36,595 bases of DNA from Mnemiopsis leidyi (lineage: Eukaryota; Ctenophora; Tentaculata; Lobata; Bolinopsidae). The first letter of the stretch is position 1. The number at the start of each line of letters is the position of its first letter. The notes under the pieces are model-generated. The model saw only the letters and a program-made list of their open reading frames with translations. It was not told the origin of the DNA and made no database searches. Positions 1 to 13,000 of the stretch are shown here, piece after piece. Both the position numbers and the translations under genes were made by a program. The DNA is taken from positions 496,998 to 533,592 of the forward strand of contig JH152675.1 of the NCBI GenBank assembly GCA_000226015.1. Direction: 5' to 3'.

Positions 1-233
<233 letters not shown>

Positions 234-332
234 TCCACCACAGAAGAGTTAATTTGAAGTTTACATAAAAATGGGACAAAAACATAGCAGCGCTATTTTT
301 TGTGAAAGATGTTCGCCTCTCATTTGATCTAC

Positions 333-1050
333 CTGGTCAATGTACTCCTTTTCTTCACCCCTTTGATGAACAACAAAGGTTCGAAAGGCCAAAACCTGTA
401 CGACAGTAAATCAAATGACAGGTGAACATGATAAAGAGAACAACCATATATAAAGCGGTACGAGATGATGATTACCTGAAGTTTACAAGATTATTTAGAC
501 GTGAGAGGAGCGATCTGGCTGACCCACCAGCCCTACTTGTTCCTCCTGCACTGTGGGGAGAAAACTGCTGTGTTACCACGGTAACTCTGCACGTGCAGTA
601 TTGTGCACGTGCATTTTTGTGCACGTGCAGCATGATGTGCACGCTACTTTCATATTCGTGCACGTTTCCGTGCACTGTTACCGTGGAAACAGAGGGCTAT
701 ACGTGTGCTAAATAAGCTAGAGGAAAGGTAAACATTGTTTATGATACTTTTGAATAACAGTCAAGATTAAAAGGTGTTGCTTGTTTTTCAGCCAAGGATA
801 TAACTTGGATTAAAGCTGGATTTCCTCCCCACAGGACAATAGAGAACACAAAGCTGATGCGGTCTGACAATTCGGCAGAAACTCGGGTGACGAGTTATGT
901 TAATAAACTGGATATGATAGAAAGGAATGCTAGCGACCAGATTTCAGATTGGATGAAGGTGATGGCGGCACTCCAATGTCAAACCAACCTGGAAGGAATC
1001 GTGGTGTAAACGGTTCTTGCTCTCTGCTCTGAGCGGATCCTCTCGTAGTC
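333..1050 (-). CDS. HUWE1: HUWE1 exons 51-53: segment after the UBMs, leaving the window
   Basis: Exons: 989-1050, 476-550, 333-395. The first, [20 protein letters not shown], matches the human Arg/Gln-rich helix after the last UBM. The second, [20 protein letters not shown], fits the Ser-rich segment with an ILRS-like helix. The third, [18 protein letters not shown], matches the human LLVLLFVDEPKLNTSRLHR core. All three are joined in phase 2, an independent check. The donor after 333-395 is GTAGAT; the next exon, toward HECT, lies beyond the TATC microsatellite and the window edge. Confidence 0.75.
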
Positions 1051-4000
1051 CTGTACCAGGTCCTAATAAATGTAGTATCAGAGTTAAGTAGTTGATATCT
1101 AACAATAGGTAATAAGCAAGGATTCTATTAGGATTTAAAAGATACGAGATCGATGTTAAAGTAAAATTCGAACTCAATAAAATGATAGATAAAAGAAGTG
1201 TTGCACGCATGAGAGTGGTATGTAAATTACCTCGCTAAGTGAGTTGAGTTGGCTTTCTTCCATGTCCGCCAATACACTTCTTCTCAGGGACGAGGGTAAG
1301 GACATCAACACGTCACTAGGATTGTAGGTGTCTGTTCTTTCTGTAACGTAGGTTTTGTGTGAGACAACGCAGTACAATGTACAGGGTGACCAGTGCATTG
1401 ATTTCATTTCCTATTCCAAAGTTTTGCAACATTTTGTCTTGTTTCGACAGTTGATAAACTCCTTTGTCCTATTGTCTCGGTTACTATAGTGCTCTTGACC
1501 GTTCTTATATTCCTAGTTTTTCAAGTCCTAGTTTCTATAGTCTTAGTTCTTTTAGTCATGGTATCCATAGCGAATAACGCACATCAACTTTGAAAATCTC
1601 ATGGTAGAATAGGAACACTTTGCAGCACAAGGAAGACATGTAGTAGCCATCGTTTTCAAAGTTCCAGTTTCTGTAGTCCTAGTTTCCTCGTTGCAACAGT
1701 TTAAATTTCGGTTACCACTAAAAATAGTCAAAATTTTGACCATGACCGTCATCAAATTCCAAATTGCAATAGAAAAATGAAAAACCAATAATGAAAAACC
1801 AATAACGTCTCACCAGCGCCGGAGGGTTGAGGCTCTGTAGCACGTTGTTGTGCCGCGACACGCCGCTGCCGCTCCAGAGCGGCGCTTTGCTCCAGTAGGA
1901 CTTCCATCCGTATACTGTCGGGTAAAGCTTCCAGGAAGGAGGGGTCTATTCCCTCAGGTACAGGAATACCTGCGACACAGGGTAGTCAGACTTACGTAGT
2001 CGTAGGCTCCAGGCAGTTCAAAAATGCTAATTCCAATATTTCACTTGTCACTGTCTAGCTCTTTTAGCTTTCTGTTGTCAAAAAGGGTTTATATTGAAAA
2101 GAGTTGAAATCGTAATGCAACAACAGCCGTTACCGTCGATATAAATTGCGTTTGGTGCAGTCTGAGCAGAGGTCTCATTCGCGGAAGTCACCGCTGGGAC
2201 AGAGCCAGAAATGACGTCATTAGCACGGGATGTGAGGTCACCAACGCTAGCTATGGCCTCGCTCACCAAGGATGTCACTTCCGTTATGGCAGATGAAACA
2301 CCTGCGATATTTGATTTTCAATGTACGGGTTATAAAATGGTTAAATGATGTTCAGCGACATTACATTACAGATTTTAAATATCGTTAAAGCATATACCTG
2401 AATTAAAAGTGATTAAATTTTATCATTAATCAAAACATGTCCCGCACCTGCTTCGGAAGTGTCAACTCCTGAAGAAGTGACAGTGCTCGTGACGTCATCA
2501 CTGACTTGAGCCGCTCCAGATGAGGTTACAGGTGGGTTGGCGGGTGGGAGGAGCGGGTTGCTTTCTGACATGGGGGAGTAGCTGGGAGAGGCACGGTCTG
2601 TAGCCGTACTAGCTTGATCAGGACCTGCAGAGAATGTTGTCCAACGGAGAGGGAAACTGGCTTTACTGTTTTGTTCCGGGCATAAAGCTGTCTAACTTGA
2701 GTTCCAAGGGGACAGGCAGACAAAGAGAAACACACTAGGTAAATAGGAAGACAAACAGGAAAACAAACAGACAGACAGACGGACACTAGGCAAACAGACA
2801 GACAAAAAGAAACACACTAGGTAGATAGAAATACAAACAGGAAAACAAACAGACAGACAGACGGACACTAGGCGAACAGGCGGACAAAGAGAAACACACT
2901 AGGTGGATAAGCAAAACAAACAGACAGACAGACAGACAGACCTATTGACAAGCAGACAAACAAGGACAAAACTAAAGAGGCAGACCTGTTGTGCTCTGGG
3001 GTGGTGTCCAGCCTGCGGAGGAGTCGACAGAAGTGAGCGAACTGTCACTGTCGTCAGGAAACATCTCCGGCATGGAGTCGTCACCGTCCTGGGTATCCAA
3101 GTTACGTAAAGTTGGTCTAGAAATTGTGAAACTGCTCCAAAAATATAAAACTGATCAAGAAACTCTAGAGCAGCCCCAAAAATATGGAGCAGTTCCAGCT
3201 AATCTAAAACTGTTCCACATTTCGTCGGTCTTCTTGGAGACTGTTACGAACAAAACTGTACCAAAAATCGCAATATTTAGTAATTTAACGATTAACCTGG
3301 CCCTGCTGTTCTGGAATAGCTTCTCCCTGGCTGGATACTGAAGGTAGAGAGGACTGTGGTACTGGAACTACCGGAAGAGTTGCAGCTTCGTTGTTTGACA
3401 CGCTTTCGTCTCCCCCACTACTATTCATGTCATATGTTATTGTGTGCAGTTCTAGAGCGGTCATCCACTACTATTCATCCCGACATATTATTATAAATAA
3501 ACTTTAAATACTTTAAATACTACTTTAAATACAGTATAAATGAAGTTTAAATACACTTTAAGAGTCGCGTGCAGTCAACGAACGGATTGGTGGTCTATAG
3601 TAGTCACTAAACAAAAACATAGAACAGATGGCTATTAAATTAGCTACAAAAAAACTGTTGGAAGGGAGCGGTACCTAGCCTCGCTGGCGGTGTTGCTGGC
3701 CATATTGAGTGAAGAAGACAGAAGAGGACCCAGGTCGTCGGAAGGGGACGTTTCTGAAGGAATGGTAGTGCTACTCGACTCTCCTCCGGCTGCCTCTTCC
3801 TGGACCTGTCCCCGTGGATTAACGTTACTTGGAATTTGTAGTTAAAGCTTTGTTTGAACGGAGGAAATTAACAGAGATTGCAGGGTACTGTTAAAGTACA
3901 ACTAGTCGAGCCTAATAATGTGAGTGGGCTTACTTTTTCTTTCACCTCTGACTTTTCTGCCTTCTCAGCCTCTTTTCTTTTTTTGGCAGCTTCAGCTTCT

Positions 4001-7000
4001 TTAGCAATCTCTTCATTCAGTTCTTTGACCCGTGCCTCCTTGATAACTGCAACTTCGTTATCCATATGTCTGAAATGGGACGATATTTTTCTCAGAAATT
4101 GTGCAATAGCTATTCTTCTTAAAAAATTGTGCAATAGCTATTCTTCTCAGAAATTGTGCAATAGTTATTCTTCTGGGGAATTGTGCAATAGCTACTGTAG
4201 TAGGAGCAGTCACTTCTCTTAGGTAAGCGCCTTACAGTACATTTCCAACTAAAGAAACAATTTTTATAGAAAAATTTGCAGCAGCAATTATTGGAATGTC
4301 TTGCCGATCGAACATACCCTTGTAAAGCCGATATGATAGGGGGTTTTATCAGCTGCACGAGGTCCTGCAGTGAAGATCCGTCCAGTACTTGTGCTTCCTC
4401 CCGCCATCTTGAAAGAGCACTTGGCAATGTCAACACTGTCTCCGCTGAACAAAAATCAGGAGTTCACGTTAATAACAAATGGAAAATTAAACTTAATGTT
4501 AGACGAAGAGAGCAGACCAAATAGGGAATAATAATTTGACATTAGACATGTGGCTCAACAAGTTCTGGATCGTTTATGATGGAAAATAAATCTGTTGAAT
4601 ATGTACATTTTACCTACAACGCTGTAAACCTTGAAGTACTATCGGTTGAATATCATATATTTGAATATTATATATTTGAAATCGGAATTTCAAATATCTG
4701 ACGCGTCAATTCATCTGTCAAAATGTTCAACACCGAATAAGCGTCAAGCAGGAAGAGGGACTTACAATTTCCACCGCCAGGATTGAAATCGTTGAGTTCA
4801 GAGTTGAGTATCTCGTCTCTGGTCACCTGGTCGAACACGTGGACCCGAGAGTTTCTGCTCCGGGAAGATCCAAGAAGAACAGCATCAGCCCCTGAGTTAA
4901 GAAGCCGGTGCAGGAAGGGAGCTCCGGTATCTGAGTCCAGAAGTCGGGGAATTCTGGAGGTGGAGGTAACTGCAGTGCCGCTTCCTGGTCGGTTTGTTTA
5001 TTTGATTTGTAAATTTGTGTTTATTTGATTAATAAATTAGTTTGGAGACAAACTAGTTAATTTTGCCGATTCAAGTCATCCTCTGGCTCTGTATGGTGCA
5101 CCCAGGCAGGATCAATCAATCCAATTTAATTGATAATGTGGTATGTTGCGGCTTAAGATGGGGGAATGAAAATCATCTTTGTGAGGTTTTATGACCACAT
5201 ATTTAAATATTCGAAGTTAGAAAAGACAAGAATGTAGGTCTGACCAGCAGCAGTGGTATTTGTAGAGTCAGCTGCAGGGGTAACTTCACTGTTCCGCATC
5301 AGTAGAGGGTGGGAGGTCGGCAGTCCCGAACTTGTGGCTCCGTTCGCACGAGCTCTGGCTGCACGTATAAACAATTGTTAGGCTTTTGGAGTGGGTGACA
5401 AGGTACGCTTAATCAAGGGTGCTCTATAGAATACATTGAGAAGGAAATATATTAAATCGAGAACGTTCTATATTGACCTTCTTGTGGTAAGTTCCAATTT
5501 TCAGTAGCTATAGACAGTGCCCACTTTACACTCCATTAGGTAGATGAAAGGTAGTTACAAACCTCTAGCCAGTGGGCTGTGATTGGACCATCTAAAGTGA
5601 GTTCTGGCGCTGTTCAGCCGTGAAGTGTTCATCACAGCCACGAACTGTTCTTCTTCGTCGTTCTAGAAAAATTTATAAGGATTGTTATGACATATGCGGA
5701 TTGTAAATTTCACAAAGAATAGGAACTCAAACTTATGAAATTAATCAAACTAAAAATCCTAAAACTGACAATTCGAAAAAATCACACAAATCTAAACCAA
5801 GAAATCCAGGTTGAAGTTATCGGCTCTCGTAGTATCGAAGACGAGGTTTGAGGTGTCGTCAAGTTCCATGTCCACGTCATCATCGTCATCATCGTCATCA
5901 ACCTCCATGTCACTTCCCTCGTCCTCGTCCACCATGTTGGCGTCAGCTTCATCAACAGTGTCTAAAGAAGGGAATAGATGGCTTACATCAACAAGTAGTC
6001 AACGATTTTCCTATGATATTACTACAATGAACATGATGATCTCAACTTTTTACAAGATTTAAATTTCTTACCATCCACACCATGGTCATCTTCGTCTTCA
6101 GGAGTGTTACCAAGACGACCTTCTTCCTCCTCGTCTTCGTCCTCGTCATCATCTCCCTCGTCGTCGTCGTCGTCGTCGTCGTCGTCTTCCCCGTCCTCTT
6201 CGTCACTGAAACTGTCTTCCTCGTCCTCATCTCCGTCCCCAGAGAAACCCTGGTAACAATTTTCTCTATTTTCCTGAATCATGCACAGACTTTTTATATA
6301 TCGTTCGGGTCTAATGATCGAACTCCTATAATCTGATTTGCAAAATTTCTTCAGGGATGTTTCAGAAAATAGAGCTTTAACGATGTTCCATGGGTCTTCA
6401 TAGTAATAAAACTCTACCTGTTGGTTGTTGAAAGGTTCACCCAGCCCCTGAAGAGCTTGAATAAAAGAGCTGGTGGCGTGGTTCGGACTACTCCTAACTG
6501 CTGGTTCTTCATCCGCAACTCTTCTCTCTTCTTCCTCGTCTTCCTCCTCTTCCTCAGCATGACGGTCGGGCCTCCCTGACCAGCTCGTTCCTAAACATGG
6601 GGATGGTTAAAACTTTATGAAACTTAATTTGTGGGTTATAAGGGGAAATTTCAGTCACGTGATAAAATCAATAATAATATCATAGTTAATACATTTAGAT
6701 AATATCTTACCCTCGTTTGCGATGGGAATTGGTCTGGAAATGACATCCATGGAGTCCATATCCTCTTGGGATGAGCTGACAAGGATGTTAGCAGCTGAGG
6801 AGGACGGGAGGGTCCCGTCTAGTAGTTGGTCTACCACATTGTTTAGGATCAAATCTCCTAGCGTCTCCTCAACTTCGCCTAAATAGAGATCAATGTTTAT
6901 CTGTAGTTGGAGTGGGGAACAGAGATGTGTGCAAACCCTAAACCTTGAAATTAATAAAGTTAAAAAAGCGACAAAGTATATTCAAAGTGAAGGTACTTCT

Positions 7001-10000
7001 GGTGCGTTCCCTGTCCTGCTTGTCTGTTTCTTCAGGTCTGTCTGAAGCTTGAGATGATTCCGAAAGTGTAGCCTGCAAGATTTGGTCCGGTGAAACAAGC
7101 TTTGTTTGGTTGTATTTGACATATCCCACAAATAACGTAAAATGCAACCTGTTTCCACAAAAATTCTCGAAATCTCGTGATCACAGCTTCAGTAATTAGG
7201 CCAAAGACTGCCCCCCCTCCCCCCCCGTACTTTGGTCTATCTGTGAAGTAGAAGGTGGACTGACCGTGTAAATAAGGCGAGTCAGGACTTCCAGGGGTTT
7301 GAGACACATGTTGATGGTAAGAGCCATGTGAGGGGAAGACAGGTCCAGCTTGTGTGGAACCTGGGCTAAGTCACTCACCAAACCTGATAAAAGTAAAGCA
7401 TACAATTAAAAAAATAATTGTATAAATAAATGTATTAGATCATTATATACCTTCAATATAAATACGCGTAATTTTATTTTTCAAAATGGAACAAAATATC
7501 AAGCGCCACTAGAAGCAATTACTGTCCAATAAATTGATCATGCAAAGATTTTTGAGATAAGGCGATTCTAAGTGAAATCCATTTCACAACCAATCCGAGA
7601 AAGACGTGCCGTCTTATCGTTAGATAGCATGTTATCGTTCAAAGCATGTTATCATTAGATAGCATGTTACTGACAATAGTCCTCAAAATACGAAGCAAAT
7701 GTTAAGTAGTTTAACTTTAATTAAGTAGTTTCACTCTAACTGAAGAGATTGACCGGTAATATTACATTGCATTGTGAATGTGATAGTTGATACCTAATAT
7801 ACGATAGATCTAACATTCAAATTATATGCTTTAATCAATTATTCATCAAATTGTAAACGTCAACAATACCCATGTTGACCTAGATAGCACAAATCTACAG
7901 CTTTTACTTTTGTATAAAAACTGACAGTAAACCAAACAAAGTTATAATATAACCGAACAACACCTTTAGCAATGAGAAGTTTGGAGACATAGGGAGGTGT
8001 CTGCGAACTGAAACTGTTGAGGTTCAAGGAGTCTACCATAACGGGGAGGTTGTAAGGACCCCGGGGGTCCAGTATGATGCTCATCAGGGACGCTATTGCT
8101 TGTACTTTGGCGTGCTTGGCTGGCGATTCTAGCGTGTCTGGAGTACATTGTTTATAGTTGTGGTATCACACGAAATAAAGAATCAGTTTCTTAGGATATC
8201 AACCGGGATTCAGGCAAACAAAAATCGATACTTACTGAGAGCGCTGATGAAAGACATCCGGATCTGGTCGACAAGCTTCTCCTTGGCCGGCTCACTAGAG
8301 TTACTGGCCGCAACCGTGGAGAGGATCATCTTTGCGTACTCATGGGTGTCTTCCCGTCCGGGAGGGGCGTCTTTTCCAGGGGCAGCAAGTAGGTTGTCCA
8401 TGATAAACGTTAGAGCAGAAGTACTCTGGGAGAGAGGAAGAGTGATTTTTTTTGCCTTTTTGGGGTTGTGTCGACCGCTTGGTATCTAGACTATCCGAGC
8501 GCATTTCAGAAGACAGCTCTTGTTAGATATAGAAATTAAAGTTCGTACTGTCATTAGGGTAGTTTTAGAATTTAAGTGGGAAGAGAATGAAATGTCAGCG
8601 CAAAAATCAAAAAAAGATGATAAAGATAAAAATATATGAGGTTATGTACCTCCCCGTCTTTATTAAGAACAGTCTGATCAATTACGAATTCAGCGACACC
8701 CGAATAACTTTTAACCGCCTCCGACAGCATCTTCAAAATGGCCGACTGAGTCACCAAGAACTTCTTTGTGCCTGGTACTTTCGTTTTCTCTTTCAGTTCT
8801 GAATGTCCTTTAGATTGATAGAATTAATAAAGAGGCTTGCAAAATATCATGCGCCGTTGTATATCTAGTAACAGGGAAATTAGAACAAATTAGCGGAAAA
8901 TATGAGTCTGGTTAAATAATTAGATGAGGAAAGCAAAACATAATCATAGCATAACTGAAAAATTATACCTGTTTTTCTGCGCTTTTTGGGTGCTCTAACT
9001 GATTCAAGGGAAGGAAGGGGAGACGGTTCCTCTAATGTCAATAATTCTTGAGGTGCTGTCTGAAAAGTGAATTGGGTCTTAAAGAAGCAAGCAGAGAATT
9101 ACGGCTTTACGGCTTAAAATAATTTCGTCAAATGAGAGAGGAAAGAGAGAGAGAGGGAAAGATACAGAGAAACGGGGTTAAATTTTTAAAGGGATCCGCA
9201 CTTTAATGTCCGATTTTGAAAAACACCAGATTTCTTTTTACATTCTTATAAGCTATCAGCTGCATACCTTATCGGTTGTAAGTTTCTCGATGGTAAGTTA
9301 GTTGATTAAAAGTTAGCCGGTTAAGAATCCTTATTCGCAATTCTGAGAAGAACACAAACATGTAATTTTTCTTCAATTTTGGCGAAATTTCGTGGGGAAC
9401 TTTGTCGGAAATTTACGCGAACCTTTATCCATTTAATTTTAAACGATAATTTCGACACTCTAAATCTAATAATCAAAATTGAAAAATATGTGGACGAAAA
9501 TTAACTTTAACATAAACACAATCCATTAGATTGCAAATTACATTTTACATTAAGTTGCTTAAATCTAGCTCTCTTATGTACAATCTACACTCTTATCGTA
9601 AGCACCGTTGAGCGGCTACTGGCAGGCATCTTGTGTCGCACTATACAAAGACAGTACAGCATGCCCTTAGAGAAGTACATATATCAGGGATAACTACATT
9701 CCGGAGAGCGGAAAACGAGCTTTGCTTTTAAGAATTGATGAGGACTTCGAATTTTGGAGTATTTGATAGATCTGGAGGATGAGTTCCAAACGATTCATGG
9801 GAATGGTTAAGAAACAACCAAGTGTAAGAAGATTGAGGAAGTTTAGGAAGAAAAACAAGGTATCAAGAAAACCCAGCTAGCGGAACTCTTGGGAGTTGTG
9901 TTCTCGTTAGTTTCACAGCAACACGATATGGTACGTGATTTGAGAGCCGCTAATGATTTGTTGAAAACCGAGTTACTTGAATCGCAGTCAAAAGTGATTG

Positions 10001-13000
10001 AGATACAAGATGAGCTGTTTAAATGCAATCGGGAAAAGTTTCAGTCTCTTGAGACTACAGTCAAGTCTACTGTTCAGAACACTATGCAGTCAGAGACGAA
10101 GTCTTACAGCAGTGATATCACCCCAAAGGCACCACCAGCAGTTATCTCTTCCGATGTCTTGAAGAAAGTGTTAAAGCTGTAGTGGAGGAAGAAGACAGAA
10201 GCAAAAAACATCATGCTTTTCGGGCTGGAGGGGAAAAGAATGAGACCCTGTCAAAATAAGTGGATGAATTATTTGCCTCTGTTGGCGAAAAGCCTAGCTT
10301 TATGGCCTCGCGTGTCGGCAAAAAATCAGGCAGCAAGCGAAGGCCGGTAAAAGTCACTCTGACGTGCAATGGCTCGGTAAATCAGATATTAGCGAAAGCA
10401 AAAAGATTACGGACAGTTAAAAAGTTTAAATATGTGTTCTTATCGCCTGACAGATCCCTTGACGAGCGAACCCAGCACAGAAATTTAATCCCCGATCTTA
10501 AACAAAGGATTAGTGAGCTACCAGATAAGAGACACTACATAAGGGACGGACACATAGTTACCACTGAAAAGATAAAAACTTGAAAATTTTAATGTTTGGT
10601 TTTCACCAATTTTAGGTAGCTTTTGAGTCTGACATTACATGTTACGTAATAAAACTTTGAATGTTTAATCCTGTTTAATCCCAATCATCACCACGGATAA
10701 TATGAACTATGAACACAGTAAATTTGGCTTAGAGCAAAATTTGAAAAAATTACAATCAGTTAAGATTTTTCCAGATAAGGTACACATAAAACATTAACAA
10801 TATCGATATCTTGTCTAGCATCAATATGAGTCGAAAGTTGAAACTTCAAAAATAAAGGTATTATTTTGCCCACAGTACTTTCAATTTTTTTAAAATTAAC
10901 TATTTTATAGAGATAATATCTTCGCTCAGCTCCTGTACAAATCCATCTTCAAAGGACAAAAAGGGCACCGAATTGGCACATTCCACGGTTTAAACCCCAA
11001 TGGACTTGGAAACTTTCTTAACCTGGAGGCTAAATTTCGTAAAAAATAATATACGACAGAATAGAATTTTATTTTTACAAATATAAGCTAACGGCTTTAC
11101 ATTCAAACATAACCTTAAAGATTCGCAATGCAATTAACAATACTTAAAGTATTTTCTGTTACATTGAGATGAAGTCAGCCTCAAACTATCTAAGAGGCAA
11201 ATTTATTGAGATAATAATTCTAAGGATCAAATAGTAGGGGAACGGGGATTATGGGGATTTTTTTTCAAAAACCCTGAATTTCGTGCCACGAAATGGATTG
11301 TCACATTTTCATTTTAGAGAAATCAAAGCAGTATTAATAAAAGTAAGAATAATCATGAAAAATTAAATTAATCAAAATCCATTCTCTTCGTTACTTAACT
11401 TTATATTCATTTGAAACTACTCCAATATATTATCCTTGTAGTAGAGGTTAAACTCCGAATTCAATGAAGCGACTTTTGTTTTTCCATTTCCTGCGTAGCT
11501 AGAGCTAAAACTTCATCGACAAATATATTGTCGTGCTCTATTAGTCTTATCCGTTCTTCAAATAAACTGTTTCTATCAAATAAACTGATTCTATCAAATA
11601 GACTGTTTTTATCAAAATCTTCTCTTTGCTCAGCTCTGTCACATAAAGCACCTTCAAAAGGGCTAACATTTTTTGTCGGGTAATGAATCGGTACATTCCA
11701 AGATTTCTCACCAAGAGGAGCTTGGAAACTTTCCAATCTCGTCATTTGGCGCCTCCATTCATCCACATCAAACCGAGAAACCCTGCCTGAGGGTTTTCTG
11801 GAATTTCTTAAAGAACGAAACCTGATGGTTGCCCTGCGAACAGTTTCCTCAACAAAGGCTCTAAATTCTTGCAAGCGCCAGCAGTATATAAGTGGATTGA
11901 TTGTGGCGTTAACAGCGACAGCTAAAAGATACACAAAGTGAGGCATGTAAAATGAAAACACTGAAGAATGAAAATCAGGTGTTATACTGGAACCCGAAAA
12001 GAGTTTAATTACATGAGAGATAATGTAGACGGCAAGGGGAGCCTGAAGCAATAAATACCCGGACATGAAGGTGGACAGGGTCATTAATGCCTGCAATCTG
12101 AAATTCCGATTGTTTGAGGGTTCCAGTCGCGTATTTGCAAGAGAGCTCTGGCGACAGAGTGTTATGCAGCTTAACATGTAAGAACAGAAGCAGATAGGTA
12201 TTGGCAAAAGATATGTCAGAGCAGGGAGGTATGATAAGATAAATCCTTTGAAAGAAATAGGATAGAGGTATTTTAGAGCAACGTAACCCATATGACAAGA
12301 TCCAAAATAGCCTTGATATGAAAAGCTTTCGTTGAACATAAAAGGAAAGAATTCAATGACGAGCAACACAACTGTGTATACAGATAATGCGATCTTTAGG
12401 TTGTTAGTTGCCACTTCATACCGGAACGTAATAAGCAGAACGCGAATGAGGCTTGCAAAACCCACTATACTGGCAGATAGTTTCGATGCCAAGCTCCAGA
12501 GGAAGCCCCATAACTGACAAAATTGAAAGTTGGAGAACGCCAAAGGTTGCCTGTTATCCAAGAAAGAGGCAGCCGAGAATATGGAGAGACAAGAAATTGA
12601 AATGTCAACATACGCAGCAGCACCGAAAACTATTTTTAACTTGAAGACTGGACTGCGTTTTCGAAAAAACTGGATCGTAAGAAGGTTGAGTGAAATGCCA
12701 ATAAAACTGCAAGCCAACGTAATTGACCCCAGGACTGCAGTTATCGTTCGGTCTATAGCTTCGTGACCAGTAAAAAGATACTCTACTGCTGCTTTTGGCA
12801 CTAGTTGTGTCGTGGTTCTGTTTGTGCCATGATCATACATGTCCAGTAGATATGGATTGTTGAATAACTGAAGAGAACTGGTAAATGTCGAGAATTGTGA
12901 CCGCATATAAGAAGTAAAATGCAATTTTTCAATTATAGCGCTGGCCAGCGCGACCGGGGAAAAAACTTCCGCCCTCCTGTCCAGGGCCCAACAAAGCCAC

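Noticed and set aside
422..715. 97-codon plus-strand ORF
   Set aside because: It overlaps HUWE1 exon 476-550 and ends in GTGCAC repeats; composition is not protein-like.
755..1008. Plus-strand open stretch ([15 protein letters not shown]...) after an AG, ending near an AATAAA
   Set aside because: It overlaps, in antisense, HUWE1 exon 989-1050, which has a family match and consistent phase. No upstream partner exon was found, so I treat it as chance.
6082..6336. Plus-strand ORF rich in Val
   Set aside because: It is the antisense of the GAC/GAG repeats of the HUWE1 acidic exon.
12332..12766. Plus-strand ORFs
   Set aside because: Antisense shadows of the GPCR frame, with no domain character.
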